DNA of 64,000 nt from Celeribacter naphthalenivorans (GCF_020524585.1 NZ_JAIVLK010000001.1:678010-742009); one strand, 5' to 3'; shown: positions 54,096 to 63,352, numbered from the stretch's first letter. The notes: generated by a model from the sequence alone, not told the origin. A program made the numbers and translations.

Positions 54096-54111
54096 TTGAC
54101 CAAATGGTCAA
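54096..54111. promoter_or_regulatory. RutR operator
   Basis: TTGACCAAATGGTCAA fits the E. coli RutR consensus TTGACCAnnTGGTCAA with no mismatch. It lies 157 bp from the rutR-like start and 122 bp from the amidohydrolase start, so it can serve both. Confidence 0.85.
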
Positions 54112-54233
54112 ACTTGAGGGCCAGACTTGAGGGTCTGAGGCGGGCCGCATCTGTTCGGACACAGGCAATGCCGCCAACCCAAAGTTGGACCCAGATCATT
54201 TGGGACAGGACAGATTTATGGAAAGGAAACCCC

Positions 54234-55484
54234 ATGGCCGCCGCTGGTGAGAACCTCAAGATCAACTCCGAACGTCTTTGGGACAGTTTGATGGAGATGG
54301 CAAAGATCGGGCCGGGGATCGCGGGCGGCTGTAACCGCCAGACGCTGACCGACGAGGATGCCGAGGGGCGCAAGCTGTTTCAGGGCTGGTGCGAAGCGGC
54401 GGGGATGACGATGGGCGTCGATGCCATGGGCACGATGTTCATGACTCGCGAGGGCACCGACCCGGAGGCTTTGCCGGTTTACATTGGCTCGCACCTCGAC
54501 ACCCAGCCGACGGGCGGGAAATACGACGGGGTTCTGGGCGTCTTGGGCGCTTTGGAAGCCGTGCGGACGATGAACGATCTTGGCATCAAGACGAAACACC
54601 CGATCGTGGTGACCAACTGGGCCAACGAAGAGGGCGCGCGCTTTGCACCTGCGATGCTGGCCTCTGGTGTCTTCGCCGGCAAGCTCGATCTGGATTACGC
54701 CTATGGGCGCACGGACCTTGAGGGCAAGACCTATGGTGAGGAACTGGCCCGCATCGGTTGGAAAGGCGACGAGGAGGTCGGCGCGCGCAAGATGCACGCT
54801 TACTATGAGTTGCACATCGAACAGGGGCCGATTTTGGAGGCCGAGGGCAAGGACATCGGCGTCGTCACCCATTGTCAGGGCTTGTGGTGGCTCGAATTCA
54901 CGCTCACCGGCAAAGAGGCGCACACGGGCTCGACGCCCATGGCGATGCGCACCAACGCAGGCCTCGCCATGGCGCGGATTTTGGAGATGGTGCAAGAGGT
55001 GGCGATGGATCACCAGCCGAACGCCGTGGGCGGTGTCGGCCAGATGCAATTCACACCGAATTCGCGCAACGTGTTGCCGGGCACTGTGGTCTTCACGGTC
55101 GACATCCGCACGCCGGACATCGCCAAACTGACCTCCATGCGCAGCCAGATCGAAGAGCGGGCCGCGAAGATTTGCGAAGAGATCGGCGTCGGCTGTTCCG
55201 TCGAACCCGTCGGCCATTTCGACCCGGTGACCTTCACGCCGGAGCTGGTGTCCAATGTCCGTAAAGCTGCGGAAACGCTAGGCTATTCGCATATGGACAT
55301 CGTCTCGGGGGCCGGTCACGACGCCTGCTGGGCCGCCGCCGTGGCGCCCACCACGATGATCATGTGCCCCTGTGTCGGCGGTCTGTCGCACAATGAGGCC
55401 GAAGAGATCACGCCGGATTGGGCGGCTGCGGGGACCGATGTGCTGTTGCATGCGGTCTTGGAAACCGCTGAGATCGTCGAGTGA
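54234..55484 (+). CDS. N-carbamoyl-beta-alanine amidohydrolase (beta-ureidopropionase), M20 Zn-dependent type
   Basis: 416 residues from the ATG at 54234 (AAAGGAAA ribosome site). Metal ligands of the AllC/HyuC group are visible: His87 (GSHLDTQPTGGKYDG), Asp98, and Glu132/133 (NWANEEGARF). The dimerisation motif EQGPILEAEG and the end GAGHDA are also present. Allantoate and N-carbamoyl amino acids are alternative substrates in the family. The adjoining dihydropyrimidinase and PreTA make N-carbamoyl-beta-alanine most likely, giving beta-alanine, CO2 and ammonia. Confidence 0.92.
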   Translation: MAAAGENLKINSERLWDSLMEMAKIGPGIAGGCNRQTLTDEDAEGRKLFQGWCEAAGMTMGVDAMGTMFMTREGTDPEALPVYIGSHLDTQPTGGKYDGVLGVLGALEAVRTMNDLGIKTKHPIVVTNWANEEGARFAPAMLASGVFAGKLDLDYAYGRTDLEGKTYGEELARIGWKGDEEVGARKMHAYYELHIEQGPILEAEGKDIGVVTHCQGLWWLEFTLTGKEAHTGSTPMAMRTNAGLAMARILEMVQEVAMDHQPNAVGGVGQMQFTPNSRNVLPGTVVFTVDIRTPDIAKLTSMRSQIEERAAKICEEIGVGCSVEPVGHFDPVTFTPELVSNVRKAAETLGYSHMDIVSGAGHDACWAAAVAPTTMIMCPCVGGLSHNEAEEITPDWAAAGTDVLLHAVLETAEIVE

Positions 55485-55492
55485 GAGAAAGG

Positions 55493-55545
55493 GCGAGGGG
55501 CCAGCCCCTCGCGCTCCCCGGGATATTTAGAGACAAAAGAAGGCA
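55493..55545. repeat. REP-like GC palindrome typical of Rhodobacteraceae gaps
   Basis: GCGAGGGGC / GCCCCTCGC (loop of two) is followed by GCTCCCCGGGATATTTAGAG and an A-rich purine stretch. The combination of a GC palindrome plus CCCCGGGATATTT resembles a dispersed intergenic repeat of this family. It separates the amidohydrolase and dihydropyrimidinase genes. Confidence 0.5.
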
Positions 55546-55586
55546 GGTGCTCACGAAAGCATCGCCGGACCGACAAGGAGAGAGTT

Positions 55587-57038
55587 ATGAGCAAGGTGAT
55601 CAAAGGCGGTACGGTCGTCACCGCCGATCTGACCTATAAGGCTGACGTGAAAATCGAGGATGGCAAGATCGTCGAGATCGGGCCGGACCTGACGGGTGAT
55701 GAAATCCTTGATGCGGAGGGTTGTTTTGTGATGCCGGGCGGGATCGACCCGCATACGCATTTGGAAATGCCCTTCATGGGCACGCATTCCTCGGATGATT
55801 TCTACGCAGGCACGCGTGCGGCTCTGGCGGGCGGCACCACGATGGTTGTCGATTTCGCACTCCCCGATCCGGGGCAGTCGCTCTTGGATGCGATCAAGGT
55901 TTGGGACAACAAATCGGCGCGGGCCTGTTGCGATTATTCCTTCCATATGGCGATCACCTGGTGGTCGGAACAGGTCTTTGACGAGATGAAGACCGTGACC
56001 GAGAAGGGCATCAACACTTTCAAGCATTTCATGGCCTATAAGGGCTCTTTGATGGTGAACGATGACGAAATGTTCGCCTCTTTCAAACGCTGTGCCGAGC
56101 TGGGCGCGACGCCTTTGGTCCATGCCGAGAATGGCGATCTCGTGGCCGAGATGACGACGAAACTCTTGGCCGAGGGCAACACCGGCCCGGAGGCACACGC
56201 CTATTCGCGGCCTTCTCAGGTGGAGGGCGAGGCGACCAACCGCGCCATCATGATCGCCGACATGGCGGGCGCGCCGCTCTATGTGGTGCACACCTCTTGC
56301 GAAGAGGCCCACGAGGCTATTCGCCGCGCCAAGATGAACGGCAAACGCGTTTGGGGCGAGCCGCTGATCCAGCACCTTGTGTTGGACGAGAGCGAGTATT
56401 TCAACGAGGACTGGGACCACGCCGCGCGTCGCGTGATGTCGCCGCCGTTCCGCAACAAAAAGCATCAGGACAGCCTCTGGGCCGGGTTGGCCTCGGGCAC
56501 TTTGTCCTGCGTCGCGACCGATCACTGTGCCTTCACGACCGAGCAGAAACGCTACGGCGTCGGCGATTTCTCGAAAATCCCGAACGGCACGGGCGGTTTG
56601 GAAGACCGCTTGCCGGTGCTTTGGACCATGGGGGTCGAGACGGGCCGCATCACGATGAATGAATTTGTCGCTGTAACCTCCACAAATATCGCGAAAATCC
56701 TGAACTGCTACCCGCAGAAGGGCGCGGTCTTGGTGGGCGCGGATGCCGACCTGATCGTGATGGACCCGTCGATGTCGAAAACCATCAAGGCCGAGACACA
56801 GGCCTCTTCGATCGACTATAACGTCTTTGAGGGGATCGAGGTCACGGCGCTGCCGCGCTACGTGTTGACCCGCGGTTATGTGGCGGTCGACAAGGGCGAG
56901 CTGAAGGCCAAGGAAGGCCACGGCGAGTTCATCGCCCGCGACCCGAATGCGACGGTGAACAAGGCGCTGTCGAAGTGGAAAGAACTGACCGCGCCACGCC
57001 CGGTGGAACGCGCTGGCATTCCGGTGACCGGCGTCTGA
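55587..57038 (+). CDS. Dihydropyrimidinase / D-hydantoinase
   Basis: 483 residues. Metal ligands His56 and His58 (GGIDPHTHLEMPF) and the carboxylated Lys152 (FKHFMAYKGSL) are in place, with later His and Asp in VHTSCEEAH and CVATDHCAF. It opens the ring of dihydrouracil or dihydrothymine to N-carbamoyl-beta-amino acid. It is the middle step between PreTA and the amidohydrolase. GACAAGGAGAG precedes the ATG. Confidence 0.94.
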   Translation: MSKVIKGGTVVTADLTYKADVKIEDGKIVEIGPDLTGDEILDAEGCFVMPGGIDPHTHLEMPFMGTHSSDDFYAGTRAALAGGTTMVVDFALPDPGQSLLDAIKVWDNKSARACCDYSFHMAITWWSEQVFDEMKTVTEKGINTFKHFMAYKGSLMVNDDEMFASFKRCAELGATPLVHAENGDLVAEMTTKLLAEGNTGPEAHAYSRPSQVEGEATNRAIMIADMAGAPLYVVHTSCEEAHEAIRRAKMNGKRVWGEPLIQHLVLDESEYFNEDWDHAARRVMSPPFRNKKHQDSLWAGLASGTLSCVATDHCAFTTEQKRYGVGDFSKIPNGTGGLEDRLPVLWTMGVETGRITMNEFVAVTSTNIAKILNCYPQKGAVLVGADADLIVMDPSMSKTIKAETQASSIDYNVFEGIEVTALPRYVLTRGYVAVDKGELKAKEGHGEFIARDPNATVNKALSKWKELTAPRPVERAGIPVTGV

Positions 57039-57131
57039 GCCAAACGGCAAAAAAGGGTGGGGCCGTCTCAGGCCCGCCCGCACAACAGGGGACAGACCGC
57101 GAAAACGCGGCGAGTATAAAGACATTAGCCA

Positions 57132-57908
57132 ATGAAAAAGCCAGTCATCGACGCGCAGAACGTCGATCTTACCTTTCAGACCAACGACGGGCCCGTGCAT
57201 GCGCTCAAGGACGTCAATCTCCAGATCAACAAGGGGGATTTCGTCTCTTTCATCGGGCCGTCGGGCTGTGGCAAGACCACGTTCTTGCGCTGTATCGCCG
57301 GGCTTGAGACGCCGACGGGCGGCTCGCTGACCGTCAACGGTTTGACGCCCGAAGAGGCCCGAAAATCAAGGTCTTACGGCTATGTGTTTCAGGCGGCGGG
57401 GCTTTATCCGTGGCGCACGATTGCGGGCAATATCAAGCTGCCGCTGGAGATCATGGATTTCCCGAAAGCGGAGATGGACAAGCGCGTTGAGAAGGTGCTC
57501 GATCTGGTGGATCTCAAGGGCTTTGGCAGGAAATACCCGTGGCAGCTTTCGGGCGGGATGCAGCAACGCGCCTCGATTGCCCGCGCATTGGCCTTTGATG
57601 CTGAGATTTTGTTGATGGATGAACCTTTTGGCGCGCTTGATGAAATTGTGCGTGATAAGCTGAACGAAGAACTCCTCAAACTCTGGGCTGCGACCGATAA
57701 GACCATCGGTTTCGTGACCCACTCGATCCCCGAGGCAGTCTATCTGTCGACGAAAATCGTCGTCATGAGCCCGCGCCCCGGTCGGATCACCGATGTGATC
57801 GAAAGCCCGCTGCCAAAAGAGCGCCCGCTCGACATCCGCGACACACCGGAATTCATCGAGATCGCGCATCGGGTTCGGGACGGCCTCAGAGCGGGACATG
57901 ACGTATGA
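57132..57908 (+). CDS. ABC importer ATPase of the pyrimidine operon (NitT/TauT type)
   Basis: 258 residues. Walker A GPSGCGKTT, Q-loop YVFQAAGLYPWRTI, signature QLSGGMQQRASIARAL, Walker B ILLMDEPFGALDE and H-loop FVTHSIPEA are all complete. It overlaps the next permease gene by 4 bp. It powers uptake of the presumed pyrimidine substrate. Confidence 0.93.
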   Translation: MKKPVIDAQNVDLTFQTNDGPVHALKDVNLQINKGDFVSFIGPSGCGKTTFLRCIAGLETPTGGSLTVNGLTPEEARKSRSYGYVFQAAGLYPWRTIAGNIKLPLEIMDFPKAEMDKRVEKVLDLVDLKGFGRKYPWQLSGGMQQRASIARALAFDAEILLMDEPFGALDEIVRDKLNEELLKLWAATDKTIGFVTHSIPEAVYLSTKIVVMSPRPGRITDVIESPLPKERPLDIRDTPEFIEIAHRVRDGLRAGHDV

Positions 57909-58774
57909 GTAAAATCATTCCCGTCCTGACTGTCCTCGTAGCGCTCATCGTCATCTGGTACGCGGCGGCCGTGAAGATGAACAGCACATGGACCTATGAT
58001 CAGGCCGAACGCGCAGGCAGTGAGGTCACGTTTTCCGAGCTGATCACCGACACGATGTCGCAAAAACGCCCGCTCTTGCCCGCGCCGCATCAGATCGTGG
58101 CGGAGCTTTGGGACACCACGATTGAGAAGAAAATCACCTCGAAACGCTCGATGGTCTATCAGGGCTCGATCACGCTCAAGACCACGCTTTTGGGCTTTGG
58201 TTTCGGCATCGTGATCGGCATCGCGCTTGCCACCGTCATCGTGCTGAGTCGGATCGGGCGGCTGACGCTCATGCCCTGGGCGATCATTTCACAGACCATT
58301 CCGATTGTGGCCTTGGCGCCGATCATCGTCGTGTTGTCGAACGCGGTCGGCACCGGCACGCTCATGGTGCCCAAGGCGATCATCGCAGCTTACCTGAGCT
58401 TTTACCCGGTGCTGGTCTCCATGGTCAAAGGCCTGCAAAGCCCCGATCAGATGCAGCTCGATCTTTTAAAAACCTACGGCGCGAGCCAGAGCGAAGTGTT
58501 CTGGAAACTGCGCCTGCCGTCGTCGATGCCCTATTTCTTCGCCTCGCTCAAAGTTTCCGTCGCCGCCGCTTTTGTCGGTGCCGTAGTGGCAGAGCTTTCC
58601 ACATCGGCCATCGCCGGGCTTGGCGCGCGGATGTTGATCGGGTCGCAGTTCGGCGAGCCGATGATCATGTGGGCGGCGCTGTTTGCGGCGGCGATCCTGG
58701 CCGCGATCCTGATTTTTCTCGTCGGCGGGTTTGAAAAACTCGCGCGCAATCTGATGGGAGGGCGTGCGGTATGA
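57905..58774 (+). CDS. ABC importer permease 1
   Basis: 289 residues. An N-terminal helix is followed by a periplasmic stretch and then about five further helices. The coupling loop is LLKTYGASQSEVFWKLRLPSSMPYFFASLKVS. It is probably one half of a heterodimeric channel with the next gene, whose start overlaps its stop by 4 bp. Confidence 0.92.
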   Translation: MSKIIPVLTVLVALIVIWYAAAVKMNSTWTYDQAERAGSEVTFSELITDTMSQKRPLLPAPHQIVAELWDTTIEKKITSKRSMVYQGSITLKTTLLGFGFGIVIGIALATVIVLSRIGRLTLMPWAIISQTIPIVALAPIIVVLSNAVGTGTLMVPKAIIAAYLSFYPVLVSMVKGLQSPDQMQLDLLKTYGASQSEVFWKLRLPSSMPYFFASLKVSVAAAFVGAVVAELSTSAIAGLGARMLIGSQFGEPMIMWAALFAAAILAAILIFLVGGFEKLARNLMGGRAV

Positions 58775-59544
58775 GACCTGACACGACGTTCGAGAAAATC
58801 GTCTGGCCCGTGGGCTTTGGCCTTTTGGTGCTGGTGCTTTGGGAGGTCATCGTGCGCGTCTTTGGCGTCTCTCCCGCGATCTTGCCGCCGCCCTCCGCAA
58901 TTGCCGCGGCCATGGCCGGATCGCTGCCGATTCTCTGGGAAGACTGGGTGCAAACCGTGGTCAAAGGGGCTTTGAATGGCCTCTGGATGGGCACATTGGC
59001 GGCGCTCATTCTGGCGCTGATCATCGACCGCTTTGACTTCCTGAAACGCGGCCTCATGCCGGTGGCGAATTTCTTTGCAGCCCTGCCCATCGTGGGCCTC
59101 GCGCCCATCATGGTGATGTGGTTCGGCTTTGATTGGCACTCCAAGGCCGCAGTGGTCGCCATCATGGTGTTTTTCCCCATGTTGGTGAACATCTTAGGCG
59201 GTTTGGCGGCGGTCGATCCGATGCACCGCGACCTGATGCGCACCTATGGTGCAACGCATATCCAAACGCTCCACAAACTGCGCGGACCGGCGGCGCTTCC
59301 CTTCCTGTTCAACGGGTTGAAAATCGCCACCTCTCTGGCGCTCATTGGGGCGATTGTTGCTGAATATTTTGGCTCTCCGATCCGGGGCATGGGCTTTCGC
59401 ATCACGACAGAGATGGGACGCTTGGCAACGGATATGGTTTGGGCTGAGATTGTGGTGTCTGCCGTCACCGGGACCGCACTTTACGGTCTGGTTGCGGGCA
59501 TCGAAAAACGGGTGACCTTTTGGCACCCCTCACAACGCGGGTAA
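58771..59544 (+). CDS. ABC importer permease 2
   Basis: 257 residues, about six helices. The coupling loop is LMRTYGATHIQTLHKLRGPAALPFLFNGLKIA. It is paralogous to permease 1, and the pair contrasts with the single permease of the related importer at 24.5 kb. The 68-bp gap to the next gene holds that gene's GGAGG site. Confidence 0.92.
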   Translation: MRPDTTFEKIVWPVGFGLLVLVLWEVIVRVFGVSPAILPPPSAIAAAMAGSLPILWEDWVQTVVKGALNGLWMGTLAALILALIIDRFDFLKRGLMPVANFFAALPIVGLAPIMVMWFGFDWHSKAAVVAIMVFFPMLVNILGGLAAVDPMHRDLMRTYGATHIQTLHKLRGPAALPFLFNGLKIATSLALIGAIVAEYFGSPIRGMGFRITTEMGRLATDMVWAEIVVSAVTGTALYGLVAGIEKRVTFWHPSQRG

Positions 59545-59612
59545 CCTCGCGCAATACTAGGTACGGGGGAAAAATCCTCGACCGAAAGACACAACTTGGA
59601 GGTTGTAAGATA

Positions 59613-60596
59613 ATGAAAAAGCTACTGACGAGCGCCGCTGCTCTGGCCGCTATTGGCTCTGGTGCCTTCGCCGCAGATGACGTGACGCTTCAGCTCAAAT
59701 GGGTCACTCAGGCCCAATTCGCGGGCTACTATGTGGCGCTGGAGAAAGGCTTTTACGAAGAGGCCGATCTCAATGTGACGATCAAACCGGGCGGCCCCGA
59801 TGTGGCGCCGGTGCAGGTCCTCTTGGGCGGTGGTGCCGATGTCATGGTCGACTGGATGCCCTCGGCTCTGGCCGCGCGCGAAAACGGTGCGCCGGTGGTG
59901 AACATCGCGCAGCCCTATAAATCCTCCGGCATGATGCTGACCTGTCTGAAAGAAACCGGCATCACCGGCCCTGAGGATTTCCCGGGCAAGACGCTGGGCG
60001 TATGGTTCTACGGTAACGAATATCCGTTCCTCTCCTGGATGGGCAAACTCGACATCCCGACCGATGGCTCCGAGGGTGGTGTGACGGTCCTGAAACAGGG
60101 CTTCAACGTCGATCCGCTGTTGCAAAAACAGGCCGCCTGTATCTCCACCATGACCTATAACGAATATTGGCAGGTCATCGACGCCGGCATTTCCGCCGAC
60201 GATCTCGTGACCTTCAAATACGAAGATCAGGGCGTGGCGACGCTCGAAGACGGGCTTTACGTGCTCGAAGACAGCCTGACCGACGAGGCGTTCAAGGATA
60301 AGATGGCCCGTTTCGTCGCCGCCTCCATGGAGGGCTGGAAATACGCCGAAGAGAATCCGGAAGAGGCCGCCGAGATCGTGCTTGAGTATGACGAGACCGG
60401 CGCGCAGACCATGGAGCATCAGGTTCGTATGATGACCGAAGTGGCCAAGCTGACCGCAGGCTCCAACGGCGCGCTGGACGTGGCGGATTATGAGCGGACC
60501 GTGGAATCGCTTTTGTCCGGTGGGTCCGATCCGGTGATCACCAAAGAGCCGGAAGGCGCCTATACGCTTGAAATCACGGACGCGGCGCTGAACTAA
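59613..60596 (+). CDS. THI5/NMT1-like ABC solute-binding protein, pyrimidine operon
   Basis: 327 residues from the ATG at 59613, with TTGGAGG upstream. A Sec signal ends GAFA. The mature protein opens DDVTLQLKWVTQAQFAGYYVALEKG and carries LNVTIKPGGPDVAPVQ, the THI5/NMT1 pattern found also at 26246-27253. Last gene of the transporter block. Uracil, thymine or a related ring is the expected ligand. Confidence 0.92.
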   Translation: MKKLLTSAAALAAIGSGAFAADDVTLQLKWVTQAQFAGYYVALEKGFYEEADLNVTIKPGGPDVAPVQVLLGGGADVMVDWMPSALAARENGAPVVNIAQPYKSSGMMLTCLKETGITGPEDFPGKTLGVWFYGNEYPFLSWMGKLDIPTDGSEGGVTVLKQGFNVDPLLQKQAACISTMTYNEYWQVIDAGISADDLVTFKYEDQGVATLEDGLYVLEDSLTDEAFKDKMARFVAASMEGWKYAEENPEEAAEIVLEYDETGAQTMEHQVRMMTEVAKLTAGSNGALDVADYERTVESLLSGGSDPVITKEPEGAYTLEITDAALN

Positions 60597-60619
60597 GCGG
60601 CTTCGATTTCTTGAAAAAA

Positions 60620-60648
60620 ACCCGCCCCGGAGCAGATCCGGGGCGGGT
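60620..60648. terminator. Bidirectional terminator
   Basis: An 11-bp stem ACCCGCCCCGG / CCGGGGCGGGT with a 7-base loop. The A7 run to its left is a T run on the minus strand, so it best serves the leftward PRC-barrel gene and also closes the rightward ABC operon. Confidence 0.85.
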
Positions 60649-60689
60649 CTTGCATGTCCCGAGGCAGGGAGGGACATACGTTCGAAAGA

Positions 60690-61316
60690 TTACGAATTCA
60701 TCGCTTGTTCGAGCGTCAGGTCACCTTCGACCTCTTCGTAATCCGCAAGGTTTACATCGGGCATCGCCTTCAGCTCTTCTTCGGTCGCGCCTTGGATCAT
60801 CACGCTGTTCTCGTCAATCATGGAGAACTGGTCGATTTCGACCAACACGTCATGTTCGGCAATGCCGAGGAAGCCGCCGACACCCACGATCGCCTTGGTT
60901 TCACCTTCGGCCATCACGATGGCGTCGATCTCGCCGATGTCTTCACCGGATTCGGTCAGAACCTGCGTGCCGACGATCTCGGACACGGTCTCCTGACCAA
61001 AGGTCTCAAGTGCGGCGGCGACATTTTGCGCTCCTTCTTGGGTCGCGTCCCAAGCCTCATTCGCGGTGTCAGCCGTGGCATCGGCCACATCGGAAGCGGT
61101 GTCTTCTGCGCCGTCAACGGCGTTGTCCATGGTGCCATCGGCGCTCTCCATGGCGTCGTCCACAGCCGGGGCCTCCATGGAGGTGTCGCTCTGCATGGTC
61201 ACGCCGTCCTCAGACACGGTCGCATCGGTCTCGCTGGTCATTTCGGCAAAGACCGGAGTTGCGGCAAGGCCAATCACAGCGGCGGTGGTCATCAGTTTCT
61301 GCGTCAGGGTTTTCAT
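60690..61316 (-). CDS. PRC-barrel domain envelope protein
   Basis: 208 residues from the ATG at 61316. A signal peptide ends ATPVFA. The middle (about 25-100) is Asp/Ala/Thr/Glu-rich low complexity. The C-terminal PRC-barrel follows (VSEIVGTQVLTESGEDIGEID, IVGVGGFLGIAEHDVLVEID). Such exported PRC-barrel proteins are common in alphaproteobacteria and of unknown function. It is very acidic overall. Confidence 0.85.
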   Translation of the reverse strand: MKTLTQKLMTTAAVIGLAATPVFAEMTSETDATVSEDGVTMQSDTSMEAPAVDDAMESADGTMDNAVDGAEDTASDVADATADTANEAWDATQEGAQNVAAALETFGQETVSEIVGTQVLTESGEDIGEIDAIVMAEGETKAIVGVGGFLGIAEHDVLVEIDQFSMIDENSVMIQGATEEELKAMPDVNLADYEEVEGDLTLEQAMNS

Positions 61317-61448
61317 TTCTATTCTCCTCTCAGTCATGCGTTTGCATGTGGTATGGAGAGACAATGAAACCGGGCCGGTGGAAGTTCCTGAGAAAATCGA
61401 AAATGTCTTTGGATTTTTAAAAAATACCATACAAAACAATTGGATAGG

Positions 61449-61922
61449 CTATTGGTTTTCTTTGGTTGTTTCAGAGAATGCAGCATTTAAGGCCGTCAGG
61501 ATTTTGTAAAATCCTCGAATTTCTTCTTCCGTGAACCCCTGTGCGAAGGCGGCGATCTCTTGCATTTCGCGCATGCGGATTGACAGGATTTGCGCGCGCG
61601 ACCGCTCCGTGAGCCGGTAAAATTTCGAGGCGCGATGTGCGGGGTTGTCCTCTGTTTCAAGTTTGCCCTCATCCACCAGCGATTTGAGCTCACGCCCGAC
61701 AAATTGCCGGGTGACGTCGAGATGCGCGGTGATCTGTGGGGCGGTGGCGTGGTCGAGTGCCAACAGCACCTCCAAGATCGCCCGCTGACCGACCGTGATC
61801 CCGGTGCCTTGCAGATCGTGTTCCACCCTTGCGGTGATGTTGCGCAGCAGCGGGCGGGTCAGTTGAATTCCGGCGTAAAGCTGGTCTGCCGGGCGCATGT
61901 CGCTCCTCGTCGTGTCGGACAT
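61449..61922 (-). CDS. MarR-family transcriptional regulator
   Basis: 157 residues. The winged helix (about 35-110) includes GQRAILEVLLALDHATAPQI, TAHLDVTRQFVGRELKSLV and the wing DEGKLETEDNPAHRASKFYRLT. Dimerisation helices flank it. It is divergent from the DUF1992 gene, with a perfect 15-bp palindrome between them. The ligand is unknown. Confidence 0.9.
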   Translation of the reverse strand: MSDTTRSDMRPADQLYAGIQLTRPLLRNITARVEHDLQGTGITVGQRAILEVLLALDHATAPQITAHLDVTRQFVGRELKSLVDEGKLETEDNPAHRASKFYRLTERSRAQILSIRMREMQEIAAFAQGFTEEEIRGFYKILTALNAAFSETTKENQ

Positions 61923-61965
61923 CGAAATCTCCTTTCTTGTGTTGTAGGGCGGTATGTCTTAATCT

Positions 61966-61980
61966 GTCAACTGAGTTGAC
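61966..61980. promoter_or_regulatory. Candidate MarR operator
   Basis: GTCAACTGAGTTGAC is a perfect 7+1+7 palindrome. It lies 44 bp from the marR start and 29 bp from the DUF1992 start, so it can control both. Confidence 0.65.
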
Positions 61981-62008
61981 GATTCCCTTTGGCAGATGTG
62001 GAGGTCCG

Positions 62009-62332
62009 ATGATGAAATGGTCGACGCTCAGTGAAAGACAAATTCTGAAGGCCAAGGCCGAAGGTCAGCTTGACAATTTGAAAGGGGCGGGCCAGCCGTT
62101 GAACGTGCAAAGCGGCACGGACAGCGATGCGGCGGGCTTTCGCATCATGGCCGAGGCGGGTGTCGTGCCGCGCGAATTTGAGCTGCGCAAAGAGATCGAG
62201 GCACTGACTGCGCAGATGCGTGGCACGGTCGAGGCGGAGGCCCGCAAAAAGCTGATCCGTCAGATCGCGCAGGTGCAACTCCGTCTCGACATCGAGGTCG
62301 AGGCCCGGCGCAAATATTATCGCAGTGCCTGA
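62009..62332 (+). CDS. DUF1992 protein (DnaJ-homologue subfamily C28 conserved domain)
   Basis: 107 residues. The DUF1992 core is clear: ERQILKAKAEGQLDNLKGAG, QPLNV, IMAEAGVVPREFELRKEIEAL, followed by a C-terminal helix. No J domain is present. GGAGG lies five bases before the ATG at 62009, and a second ATG follows directly. The function is unknown; the domain is widespread in proteobacteria and mitochondria. Confidence 0.9.
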   Translation: MMKWSTLSERQILKAKAEGQLDNLKGAGQPLNVQSGTDSDAAGFRIMAEAGVVPREFELRKEIEALTAQMRGTVEAEARKKLIRQIAQVQLRLDIEVEARRKYYRSA

Positions 62333-62334
62333 TC

Positions 62335-63195
62335 CTAGATGAGTGCCGCCGGCGCGAGGCGCCGCGCCGTGGCACCGCTGCGCAGTTTGAACCGCGCCAG
62401 ATCGGGCGCCTTGGCCGTGTCCAAAGTACCCAGATCGAGCCGCATCACGCCCTCCGCCTTGAGCCGTTGCATCGCGTCCCAAAGGATCAGGTTATGGGCG
62501 TTTGACGCGCGGCCTTCAGGACCGCTGTGTCCGATTTGATAGGTCGCCGTGTTGCCATGAACCACAAAAAGCATGTGCGCATCAGACGCGGTGAACAGGC
62601 GCAGGGATCGCGGCGCAACCTCTTGCAGGGCAAGGGTAAACTCCGGGGGAAGCGCACGGTATTTGCCCGCAGCCTGACGGTCTTTTTCCGCCTGCAATAA
62701 TGGCATGAGCGCTGCGGGTGTCGCCTCCAGTCGGGCCACCTTGAGCCGCGTCGCCTCGGCCTTTTTCAACCCGTTGCGCCATTTGCCGTTCATCTGCGCC
62801 CGAAGTCCCGACAGGCTTGGCGTCAGGTCCAGTTCTGCAATTTCGGGCGGTGCGGAGAGAGACAGGCGTTTGAGGCGCTCTTCGGGGGAGGCCAGTTTTA
62901 CCCCTTTGGGAAGGGCGCGACGCAGGCCACGCAGCGCGTTTGTACGTGTCGCCGTGTCGAGGTCAAAAAACAGCGGGCCTCTGGTGATGAGGCTTGTGCG
63001 CAGGCCGAACATGGGCCGCATCACGACCTGAGCCAGAGCGACAGGCATGTCACCGTCAAAAACGCAAAACCGTTTCACCTCGCGCCCGACACGCTCGGCG
63101 GCGTCGCCATAGAGCCAACGCTGGGGCAGGGGCGCCATGACCCGATCCGCCAGCGCCTCCCATGTTTTTTGAGTCTCGATCTCACGCACATCCAT
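62335..63195 (-). CDS. FemAB/GNAT-like acyltransferase
   Basis: 286 residues. The C-terminal half reads as an acetyltransferase-type fold: MNGKWRNGLKKAEATRLKVA, TYQIGHSGPEGRASNAHNLI, LILWDAMQRLKAEGVMRLDLG. This is the arrangement of FemAB-like or BioF2-like GNAT proteins that transfer aminoacyl or acyl groups to envelope precursors. The specific acceptor is unknown. It converges with the DUF1992 gene, whose stop is two bases away. Confidence 0.8.
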   Translation of the reverse strand: MDVREIETQKTWEALADRVMAPLPQRWLYGDAAERVGREVKRFCVFDGDMPVALAQVVMRPMFGLRTSLITRGPLFFDLDTATRTNALRGLRRALPKGVKLASPEERLKRLSLSAPPEIAELDLTPSLSGLRAQMNGKWRNGLKKAEATRLKVARLEATPAALMPLLQAEKDRQAAGKYRALPPEFTLALQEVAPRSLRLFTASDAHMLFVVHGNTATYQIGHSGPEGRASNAHNLILWDAMQRLKAEGVMRLDLGTLDTAKAPDLARFKLRSGATARRLAPAALI

Positions 63196-63352
63196 AGGTT
63201 TATGCGTGGCACAACAGGGTTAACAAACCCTTCAGAGGCGCCGGTTTTGGAGACTGTAAAAGTTTAATTGAATGTCACAGAGCAGGAGGGGCCCCGTTAA
63301 CCAAAGCGGAAGGTTCCGGGCGCAAGATTGGGTCACTTTAAGAGGAAAACCC

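Noticed and set aside
55551..57200. 549-codon minus-strand frame
   Set aside because: Antisense to the dihydropyrimidinase gene.
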